64,000 nt of DNA from Colocasia esculenta (taxonomy: Eukaryota; Streptophyta; Magnoliopsida; Alismatales; Araceae): assembly GCA_014218235.1 (NCBI GenBank), contig CM024758.1, positions 72,364,206-72,428,205 of the forward strand, given 5' to 3'. Below are positions 55,476 to 64,000 of this stretch, one piece after another. The position numbers and the translations under genes were made by a program. Within the stretch, counting starts at the first letter, position 1, and each line of letters starts with the position of its first letter. The notes below the pieces were generated by a model. The model did no database searches and was not told the DNA's origin. It saw only the letters and a list, made by a program, of their open reading frames with translations.

Positions 55476-56296
55476 TGTGGTGGCTATTTCTAGCCACCTA
55501 AGCCCGCGAAGCCCATCATGGTCCATCGTCATCCTATGGACGGGCGCGGCCCTTCGGTAGGGCGACACGTGTCCTTGGGAGGAGGTTGAAGATCCCGAGC
55601 ACGATCTCTGCTCTTGAGCGCCCCCAGGATCCTAGGGGCAGTCTCCGGACACCCCTCATCCTATTCGGTTCAGACACTGTCTACCGAACAGGCTCTGCAG
55701 GAATCGTGCCATGGATCCGCTGGCATAAGCAGCGTCCGGGTACCGGGCACCGAGCGGTGGGCCCGCTACCGAACAGTAGGTCTAGCCTACCGAACAGGCA
55801 ACCTGCTCGGTACCTTTCACCCAGAAGAATCCAAGCAACCCTTCGCCTTATCGCGACGGTTACAACGACTACAACACACGTGCCCCACGATCAAGTGGTG
55901 CGTTAACTACCGAGCCCCTCAACGAGCACCGTAACGCATAACTCCCCGCTAGAGGTGCCAACGGGTGTGCCCTTTCCGGCGTCATCAGGGGATGTTCCGT
56001 CCCACTCCTTCTGCACCTTCGCCTATAAAAGGCTCAGGTAAACTCCATGCGAAGGTAACGCAACCTTGAACACTCACACTCGCCCTCGCGCGATTCACAC
56101 ACGAGAACCTCCTTTTCTTCAAGCCTCTCTAGTCCTATACTGACTTAGGCATTAGAGGGTTCTCCCCGGTTGAAAATCGGGCCCCCCTGATCCAGTTCTG
56201 GTGTTGCAGGCCTCCGTCCGCACCGGCGTTCGTCTTCCCTATCTTCTTCAGTGGAGACCCGTTTGACTCAGGCCCAAACAGGAAGTCACCACCACA
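55476..56296 (+). repeat. Tat-type 3' LTR
   Basis: Partner of 43689-44499, with the same ends and TATA box (56024-56030). It is followed by the tcatc duplication. Confidence 0.92.
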
Positions 56297-56301
56297 TCAT
56301 C

Positions 56302-57174
56302 AGATGTTGTATTTTCTCCTAAAAAAATGTATATCCCCTCTTTATGTAGATAAATAATGTCAAATTATAAATAAAGAGTGATAACATTACACATTATCAC
56401 ATCATATTACATCACATTACAAATTATCCCTTTCATAATATCCCGCATTAAACTATCTCCAATAAAAAAAATCCCTAAGCATAGATAGTCTATAACATGA
56501 ATAACTTATCTTTAGTATCTTTATCTGATTATCAAAGAGGCCCGATGAGACTAGCCCATTATCCATTTGGCATATTTGTGAAGATATCCCATTATAATGG
56601 CCGTGCCTTAATATGCGCCATGAACTCCGGTTGTTAGATTGCTTTTGGAAGTTTGTCTACCTACCTTTTAGGATGGTTGATGTGGACTAATGGGTTCAAG
56701 CGTTTCTAGACTTCTTACAGACTAAGGTGATATTTGATAATATTTATTTAAATATTTAAAATCTAATTCATCATCTAATTTTTAATCTGAAATTTAATAA
56801 ACACCTAAATATATTAAGCATGAAAAAAGAACCGTTTGATAATTACACTTAAAGAATATATGAAGAAAATGAGATGCTTCTAGTGATTGGAGGCGACATT
56901 TGGTTGCGGCAAAGGAGAACAATCAGTGATCAAGGCCTTAATTGGTGATTGGCGACAATGGCCAACGACTGGCAGCCGATGCGATTGACAACCAACAACA
57001 TTGGTGGTAGGCAGTTGGCAGCAAACTATCGGCAGTTGGCATTTGTCAGCCGGCGACAACGTTTGGCGCACAACATGCGACAACAAGTTACAAACGGTTG
57101 GCAGTCGGTGGCCAACGTCCAACACCCAACAATCAACACCCGACACTCGATGACAGATGGCCAGTGCTCTGCGG
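56302..57174. other. AT-rich sequence and a GGCGACAAC-type degenerate repeat
   Basis: No gene seen. From about 56885 to 57170 the words ggcgaca, ttggcag and caacg recur irregularly. A similar stretch resumes at 58510-58760, so the hAT-like element at 57175 split one low-complexity block. Confidence 0.5.
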
Positions 57175-58509
57175 TAGCCCTGTAAACGGATCGAATCTGG
57201 ATATCATCGTTTGAGATTTGAACCTGGATCCGAAATCACATGATCTGTATCCAATCTGAATCTGAAATTGGGCCATATTTCGGATTAGGGTTCAGATCAT
57301 AACCCACATAGGATCGTATCCGGGTAGGATCGTTTGAGATCCGAACCTAGATCCGAAACCACATGATCTGGAACCGATCTAGATCTAAAATCGGGCCATA
57401 TTTCGGGTTAGGGATCGGATCATAACCCAACAATGCGGGTCAGGATCCAAATCTAAACCCCCTAAAAAAAAAATAAAATAAAATCCTCAAATAGAACTTC
57501 CGCTTCCCTTCTGACACTTGGAAGTTGAAGCCCGCTACGGAGTTCGCAAATCGCCTATGCAGCGAAGCCGCCTTCTCCGCCAGGATGTTGGCGGGCGAGC
57601 ACGAAGCAGGAGTTGAGGGAATTGCCTCTGCGTCGCGCTCAAAACTGCCTCCTCCGACCTATAGAGCAAGTCTTCAAGAAGCTCGTGAAGCGCCCAGCGA
57701 CGAGATGGGTATTTGTTAGAACAGATTGTGCTTGTGTACCTCGGGAGGGAAGTAGTCAAGGAACAGCCATGGGGCTGCCATCTCCAGTGCTGATAGCCCC
57801 TGTTCGGGTGTCCATGCTCCTGGAAGGTCAGCTGCTGCTGGATGTAGGGGCACTTCTCCTCCTCATACTGCCGCCTCAACTCCTCGTTGTAGACCCACCA
57901 CCCGGCGAACACGTCGCAATGCCTCTGCGTCGTCCCCGGCCTCGCGGCGTCATCCTCCTTCCCTACGATAAAAAAACCTCCCCTGGTTAAATAATTAGGC
58001 CGACGGCAGCGAACAAGCTCCGGCGCTCCACCCCCCACAACCAGAACCTAAAAAGATGGCATGAACCTTTTCTCCTAGATTTCCCTTACCATTTCTGGGT
58101 GCAGGTGCTCCACGGCGGCGGCCGTCGCCTCCGCTCCAGGTGGAGGCGCTGGAAGGGTTGCCGCAAGACACAGGCGAAGTCCTCGACCTTCTCCTTTGTG
58201 GCCACCATCGTCGATGAAGAGGGAGTGAAAATGCCGCCCCAGTTTGTAGAGCACAAAGGTCACTGGATGGGGAAAAAACTTAGGGTGGGAATGGTGGGTG
58301 GGTGGTCGCGGGGCGTAGATGGCACGGCAGAAGGGTTCCCGAGTCTCGACCGGATCGGTTTTCGGCGCCTCGAAATGAAAGTTTCGGATCAGAGATGTTG
58401 CTCTGAATCCAGACAAAATGTATTTCGGGTCAAATATATTATCCGAATCCGATTTGATTTTTTAGATTTTGATTGAGTTTCGGATCTCCTAGATCCATTG
58501 ACAGACCTA
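57175..58509. mobile_element. hAT-like element carrying a gene fragment
   Basis: The left end tagccctgtaaacggatc and the complement of the right end, taggtctgtcaatggatc, are related terminal repeats of the hAT style. The flanking 8-bp segments ctctgcgg and cctagtgg match poorly, so the duplication is not proven. The ends are rich in gatccga words. The middle carries a captured gene fragment. Confidence 0.5.
57535..58400 (-). pseudogene. Captured fragment resembling a TBL (PMR5/DUF231) gene
   Basis: On the minus strand, 57780-57950 reads CDVFAGWWVYNEELRRQYEE, then CPYIQQQLTFQEHG and YQHWRWQPHGCSL. This is the pattern of the PMR5 N-terminal domain of plant TBL proteins, which acetylate cell-wall polysaccharides in the Golgi. 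The CDxFxGxWV, CP and WRWxPxxC positions are kept; one Cys reads Phe and GRPD reads GHPN. The sequence further down the strand is open but shifted. An upstream exon may lie at 58085-58260. No catalytic domain is left. Confidence 0.7.
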
Positions 58510-58517
58510 CCTAGTGG

Positions 58518-59190
58518 CAGCACCTAAGCGAGGCGACAACACCGATAATAGTAAAACTCGACGCCCGATAGTCGACGTCTAATGTCCGACACCTAATCGG
58601 TGGCGTCCGACAACTGACGATCGACAATCAACGTCTGATGGTTGACAGTCGGCGCATGGCGTTGGCAAGTTTGCCACCTGATGTCTGGTGCCTGGAGGCC
58701 GGCCTTCGACGCCTAGGTGTTCGGTAGCAACCCAATGCACGGCGGCAGCACCGCCCAATGGCTGGTGGTCTGTTATTTTGATAGCTGAACCTATTACTTG
58801 AATAGGATATGCAATATTGATTTATTAACTTAATTGATTATCAGGATATCGTAATCCATTGTTTCAGTAGAAAATTCATTTTCCCCTTACCAATTTAGTT
58901 GATTGTCGCGATAAAGTAATCAATTATTTCAATGTAGTTTCGACTACTTTCCCTACTAATCTAGTCGACTACTTAGATATAGTATGAGAATCTTGTTGAT
59001 TTCATCACTACTGAGGGTTTAGAATTTTTCTTAATCCTTGCACATGATATGTTTGTTGATTTTCATAGGTCAAATGATCCATAACATGATTGTTTGGATG
59101 TTACAAAATTCTTGTTCTTCAGTATGGAGTTTAGTAGTAGGAAAAACATAATATTTTGTATTATAAACAATTGAGTCGACACGAAAAGAT
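58518..59190. other. Degenerate repeat then AT-rich intergenic sequence
   Basis: Bases 58510-58760 continue the cgacgcc/gtcgacg-rich low-complexity block. From 58760 the sequence is AT-rich, with no frame of note. Confidence 0.5.
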
Positions 59191-59202
59191 TGTGTTCAGA
59201 AT

Positions 59203-59308
59203 ACATATATATATATATATATATATATCTATATATATAGAGAGAGAGAGAGAGAGTTTCAACGCTAATTATATATATATATATATATATATATAATTAG
59301 CGTTGAAA

Positions 59309-59339
<31 letters not shown>

Positions 59340-59340
59340 G

Positions 59341-59375
<35 letters not shown>
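59203..59375. repeat. Long near-perfect palindrome of AT and AG runs
   Basis: The unique 16-base segment agtttcaacgctaatt (59255-59270) is mirrored by its complement at 59295-59310 around an AT core. Both are flanked outward by (AG)n/(CT)n and (AT)n runs. The arms differ by about two AG units. Arm length is at least 60 bp. Confidence 0.85.
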
Positions 59376-59396
<21 letters not shown>

Positions 59397-59397
<1 letters not shown>

Positions 59398-59567
59398 AGA
59401 AAGGCTTATTGCACTTTCACATTGCACTTTGACTAGGCAAAAGCCCATGTGGCACCCCTCATATGAGGTGTGATAAAGTGACAATCTAATTATTGAATGC
59501 CACATGGGTTTGTTGCCTAGTCACATTGCAAATAAAGTGCAATGTGAAAGTGCAATAAGCCTTTCTC
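59397..59567. mobile_element. MITE, Mutator type, copy 2
   Basis: It has the same ends as the MITE at 41435 (gagaaaggcttattgcac). Almost the entire element folds on itself. The exact 9-bp duplication atatataaa flanks it (59388-59396 and 59568-59576). It inserted into the AT-rich edge of the palindrome. Confidence 0.9.
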
Positions 59568-59965
59568 ATATATAAAAGCACAGAGAGTGTTTATTACTTC
59601 GTAAAATAAACTGGTACCTACATGATGGGGATGAAACCAGTTGTATTTATAAACTCCTCCTGGCCATATTTTCCATGCTCCACCTGCATAACTGCATTTG
59701 GTATTAAAATGTTTTATTAATCACTTAAAACTAAGTGTCTGAGGGAAGTGCAAAGCAGCTAAAAAAATCTATAACACCTCAGGATATTTAAGAAAAAATA
59801 TTAATAAGATAATATTAGGTTGGGAATCGACTCCCTTAACTACTTAAAGTCATTAGAATCGATTCTTAGATAGTAAGAATCAACCTAGCCTTGTACTCCA
59901 GTTAATTATTTAACTCATGGTAATTCATAGAGCTGCCACCTCTTATCTCTAGTTGTTTGTGCCTA

Positions 59966-59975
59966 CTATAAAAGG
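59966..59975 (+). promoter_or_regulatory. TATA candidate directly before the hAT insertion
   Basis: actataaaag is followed by the hAT target duplication at 59978-59985, so the insertion falls near the expected transcription start. Confidence 0.5.
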
Positions 59976-59985
59976 ACCCTACGTG

Positions 59986-61920
59986 TATGAGTGTAAATGG
60001 CGGGCTTGGGCTGACCCAGTTAAACCCAACCCAACCCAAGGCCAAGATGGCCCAGCCCAAGCCCAAACCAAATCCAATAGATCAAAGTAACTAAAACCCA
60101 CATTAGTCCATTGGGGCCCATTCTAGCCCAACCCATTCTTTCACACCATCACAATTTATTATTAGTGATTTAAATCTTTTGCATCAAATAACTAAAAGAC
60201 TTATTTCCTAAATCAAAATTTATAGTATAAAAATATTTTATTATCTTCTTAAAATAAAATTAAAATTTCATCAAATTTTATTCTGACAAGAAAAAATTAT
60301 GTAATAAAATATCTAATACTATAGTTTTCTTCTCGAAGAAGAGAAGAAAGTCGGTTCACTACACACATTAATATATTATGATATAATCTCTAAAAAAATA
60401 GAGTAATGGTATCTCAAATTAACTACAACAAAAGCATCAGAATGGTTTTTGGGAAATAGGATGGAGGCTAGCAGCTCCAGAAGAAAGCAAACAAACTAGT
60501 ACATGCCTTATATACAGTTGAATAGCACCAGAGGCGCACTGAGACCACTCCAAAAAAAAATTCAAATGTGGCAAACCAAGGACATCTCAAATAGACTTAA
60601 AAGTTAAAATTTACACACATAATTATAAATGCTAAATTTTAAAATATTGCCATTAATATTTAAAATTATTGATTGAACTTTATAATAATAAATTTAAACT
60701 CCTAGATACTTTCCTCAATTTTACAAATAAAATTAAAAGTTAAAACCTATTTCTAAAAAGTTACTTTAAACGCAAATTAATTTTTGCTCAAACATAGTAC
60801 CTTTCTATTAAAAGTAGCCGCAGCAGGTTAGGTAGCCACACCACCAATTGCCAACTTGTCGGTGTCTATAAATCTTTCTCATCAAGAGTGCAATTAACTA
60901 TGAAAATGCAATAGATAAATTTTAAACTCTAAAAAATATTTAACATCAATAACAATTTTTATGAATTCAAATTATTATCATAAAAACTCAATAATTTTTA
61001 AACACTAAATATTATATTTAAAAAAAAATCATTAACCTATCCCTCTTTTTTAAGAACATATTTTATAAAAAAATATAACTATATACATATCTCTAATAAC
61101 TATATATTTAAATTAAAGACTTAAAAATAAATACCAAAAAACATGAACTAATTATAATAGTTTTCTCTATTTTTAAGTCTAAAATTTATATTTATAAATC
61201 TAAATAATATTAAAAACTCAATAAATATTTTTAAACCTACAAAATAATATTTTACTCTAAATTAATGTTTATATTTCACCTAAACTTTTGTCGACACGCA
61301 CTCCGCAACCCTGCCATCAGCCATCAACTCTCACCACCCAGAGAAAGACAATGTTCCATCCAAATACTCAACCAAAATATTATTATATAAATAATTCTAT
61401 TAATTAAAAATGTAATAATTTTTTCTCTCTTTTTAAACTAATAAGATCGTTTGAAACACAATGCACAACTTCTTTATCACCCTTTCTAAAAAATATTTAA
61501 GATTCTCTTTTTAAAAAATACCTTGACGTGAAGGTGTTCGTGTATGGCGTAATACTCGAGTGCACCACAGCAAAATTAAATCTTGTCTTTTTTTGCAGCA
61601 AAAAAAAAAATCTTGTCATCACTTCACTCTTCACATTAATATGATGCAAATTTTCGCCCTTCGGAGTCTTTGATCCTCTTCTAAATTCACAAGACCGAGG
61701 TATGAAATGAATGCCTGCTTAAAAGGGTGGTGACAAGGAATCCGTCCGCTGCTCCGCTCTCCATGGGGCCCGATGGGCCTATCTAGCCCAACCCATTAAT
61801 TAATGGGTTTACCAAACGGGTTTGAAGAGGGTTAGATGGGCCATGCTATTTAGGCCCTCATGGACTCCAACTCGGGCTGCCCATTGAATCTGTGGACAGT
61901 CCAACCCATTGACACCCCTA
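59986..61920. mobile_element. Non-autonomous hAT element, 1.9 kb
   Basis: The left end tatgagtgtaaatgg and the complement of the right end, taggggtgtcaatgg, are hAT-type terminal repeats. The 8-bp flanks cctacgtg (59978-59985) and cctacatg (61921-61928) differ by one base. Near both ends the sequence is rich in gggcc/ggcccaa words (for example 60030-60140, 61765-61880), as in many plant hAT elements. The AT-rich middle has no transposase frame. Confidence 0.8.
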
Positions 61921-63014
61921 CCTACATGTAGTGTTCAGTTGCCCCTCTTCAGGTCAGTTTAAGTAACTTGTAAGAGAGTCTATTTATTTACTCCTTTTCC
62001 TATCTCCTTCGTGCAAGGTTGCAAAGCAAGCAACACAAGGAAAATGAAGGAAGTCTAGTAGGTCTCTGCCCAAGCTAGGAAAGGAGATCTTAGGATCCAT
62101 GTCCTCAAGCTTCCAAAGTTTACGTATTTCTACACAAGTCAAATTATGATATTATCATGCTACCTTGTACGTATCACTTGTGTTATTTTATGAAGATTGT
62201 GATCTTTTGATACACATGGCTTCTATTACTTTCTTTCTTGATATTCCAAATATGAGGCCATGTTAATATGGTTTTCTATGAGCTATAGTTCAAAGTTTTC
62301 CTTAAACTCTGATCTTAGTCCAACTCTAACTTGAATCATTAACCTTATGCTTATTTTACAGCTTGTTCTTGGTCCCTGTAAGAAAACCTTGAAGCTACTT
62401 GTGAAAAGTTAGGTTTCTTTCCTTAATGCTTAGTCCTAATCTTTCCTGTTAAATGATTTCCAAGCCTCTTCGCATACAAGCATTTCTAATAATTAGATCA
62501 CAATTGTTCATGTTAAGTTTCATGTCGTAATTAAGATTTAAATCTTATCATTAGTAACCTTGACTACTAGCAATTAATTTAGTTTGAATTCCTAACTTCA
62601 TGCTTGTATTTAAGCTTGTTCTTGAATTCTTATAAGAAAATCTTTTGGTTAAATAATTATCTAACTAATTCCATGAAAATCCATCTTTATTCATCATTGT
62701 CTTACTTTTTCCTTCACTATCTAAAGATTTTAAGTCTTAAAACTCACACAAGATACCCATGCTATTTAGATTATGTTTATTGCTGTAGAATTCCTATTTT
62801 ATTATTAATTTCCATTGTTAGGCACATCCCAAGAATGACTCCCAGACACAACCCAGCTGTTCATATGTAACACTAAAATTTTTTATAAATAATTTTTTTA
62901 ATATAAATTAAAAATAGGGTAAATAAAAATCCAAAAAATTAGTGGGAACTTCACACATTACCATATGTGGAAGATTCTAGTATTAATCATTATTTTACTA
63001 ACTTTTGTTAAGAT

Positions 63015-63175
63015 CTGTCGACATGTGTCTGTTGACACATATATAGCTTCATCTGTCGACACCTACACACTTGCATGTCGACAATAGCTTCATCTGTCGA
63101 CACTTACAGACTTGTCTTTCAACAATTAGCTTCATTTGTCGACAACTAACCCAGGATCTGTCGACAGACACAGTT
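63015..63175 (+). repeat. Array of a TGTCGACA motif
   Basis: ctgtcgaca or close variants occur about eight times, several with cttcat directly upstream (cttcatctgtcgaca). Spacing is about 15-40 bp. Confidence 0.75.
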
Positions 63176-63309
63176 ACTTTCACAGAAACACATGTATTAA
63201 TGCATGAATTCAACCCATGGATAGTTATTACCAACATTAATAATGAGTAGTAATAATGAAATGTTAAGTCATCAAATCAAGTTATGTAGGAACAATACTA
63301 ACACCAGCC

Positions 63310-63815
63310 GCAAGGGTTCTGAACCTTTTGTTTAGTAGTCGGAGCAATTAAATGCCAATTGGAAGATTTCTTCACTAATCAGAAGGTTACTGAAGCTTTG
63401 TTCAGTAATCGGTACGATTACAACACCAATTGAAAGGTTACTGAAGTTTGTTCAGTAATTGATACAATTACATCACCAATCGGAAGATTATAATTCCAAT
63501 CAGAAGATTTCTTCACCAATCGGAAGGTTACTAAAGCTTTGTTTAACAATCGATATGATTACAACACTAATCAGAAGGTTACTGAAGCTTTGTTCATTAA
63601 TCGGAAAATCTCTACACCAATCGAAACATTTCTAAACACTTGTTCAGTAATCGATACGATTGTTCACCAATCGGAACCTTTGTTCACCAATCGAAGTAGG
63701 TTTTTGAGTGTACAGTGATCGGTATGGCACTTAAATGCCAATCGATTGAGGACCTGTTCTCCAATCATAGAAAGTTAAATATCAATCGATTGGAGATTTA
63801 TGATTTCAAATCGCA
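63310..63815 (+). repeat. Array of a CAATCGGAA motif
   Basis: caatcggaa, aatcgatac and taatcgg words recur about every 20-30 bp. A longer word, ggttactgaagctttgttca, recurs near 63385, 63437, 63525 and 63575 with changes. Confidence 0.8.
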
Positions 63816-63825
63816 GTAGGATTAT

Positions 63826-64000
63826 TGTCGCACCCCGGAAATTTTAATTACATAAAAATTTAAATAAATGAAAATAAATAATTCCCATAATACAAGAGTA
63901 TTTAAAACATACGTATCATTATCGTATGTGCCAAAACACATCGGAAAATTCCGTAAAAATTATAAATCAACCCCAAACATTATTACTAAAGGTTTCACAA
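63826..64000 (+). repeat. Start of a gypsy-type LTR, cut by the window edge
   Basis: It begins tgtcgcaccccgg and matches the first 170 bases of the LTR at 10004 with scattered differences, so both belong to one family. Confidence 0.85.

Larger units (their letters stand above)
43689..56296 (+). mobile_element. Tat-type Ty3/gypsy element, full length but degenerate
   Basis: LTRs at 43689-44499 and 55476-56296 are flanked by the exact duplication tcatc (43684-43688 and 56297-56301). The internal order is primer site, gag, protease, RT, RNase H, a second (archaeal-like) RNase H, integrase, then an antisense gene. The second RNase H and the antisense gene mark the Tat lineage. A solo LTR of 2.16 kb is inserted at 52925. 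Many stops and shifts show it is inactive. Confidence 0.92.
59770..62867 (+). repeat. Probable gypsy LTR and leader, interrupted by a hAT element
   Basis: The start tataacacctc resembles the tgtaacacc opening of gypsy LTRs with one change. A TATA candidate (actataaaag, 59966-59975) lies 11 bases before the hAT insertion. After the hAT element, 61929-62867 reads as leader with two diverged copies of one segment (from 62333 and 62586, about 253 bp apart). It ends in a short Met frame (MTPRHNPAVH, 62835) that resembles a gypsy gag start. No primer site was found. Confidence 0.45.
62868..63825 (+). repeat. LTR fragment with two motif arrays
   Basis: It begins tgtaacactaaaatttt, like a gypsy LTR, and is interrupted at 63826 by the LTR of another family. 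No coding sequence is seen. It contains a gtcgaca array and a caatcgga array. Confidence 0.5.

Overview
The window is a nested block of plant transposable elements from a nuclear genome. Evidence for a flowering plant: Ty1/copia elements with a UBN2-type gag, a Ty3/gypsy chromovirus, a Tat-type gypsy with a second RNase H and an antisense gene, a plant L1-type LINE with an RNase H domain, hAT and Mutator-type non-autonomous DNA elements, and a captured fragment that resembles a TRICHOME BIREFRINGENCE-LIKE gene. I cannot name the species. One run of 100 N (35484-35583) is an assembly gap.

Bases 1-34947 form one nest that can be read in order of age. The oldest part is a plus-strand copia element (gag 26938 to its 3' LTR at 34681-34947) with an env-like region after pol. 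A LINE (24330-26315) sits in its 5' LTR. A minus-strand copia (24329 down past position 1) sits in the LINE. Three younger insertions cut that copia: a compound chromovirus (1277-9673), a gypsy-type element reduced to one LTR plus a leader (10004-14113), and a large non-autonomous retroelement on the minus strand that carries a GYF domain (15352-21790). Each of the three is flanked by an exact 5-bp target-site duplication, and removing it restores the copia frame (one nearby single-base shift in the integrase part).

Bases 34948 to about 36900 hold a GC-rich, probably minus-oriented LTR around the assembly gap. Bases 36900-43683 look low-copy and genic: I see at least one convincing terminal-exon candidate and other exon-like stretches, plus two small MITEs, but I cannot name a gene.

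Bases 43689-56296 are a degenerate full-length Tat-type element with LTRs of about 0.8 kb, a tRNA-type primer site, gag, protease, reverse transcriptase, two RNase H domains and integrase. On the opposite strand, before the 3' LTR, lies an antisense gene with its own TATA candidate, a GT-AG intron and a coiled-coil C-terminus. A 2.16-kb copia solo LTR (52925-55088) has landed in that gene's 5' leader.

Bases 56302-64000 contain a hAT-like element carrying the TBL-like pseudogene fragment, a long AT/AG palindrome, a second MITE of the family seen at 41.4 kb, an LTR broken by a 1.9-kb hAT element just after its TATA box, and two more LTR fragments at the right edge. No intact cellular gene, RNA gene or CRISPR array was found. 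The most unusual items are the GYF-bearing retroelement, the antisense gene, the arrays of short TCG-containing motifs shared by LTRs of unrelated families, and the insertions that have target-site duplications but lack most of a 3' LTR.
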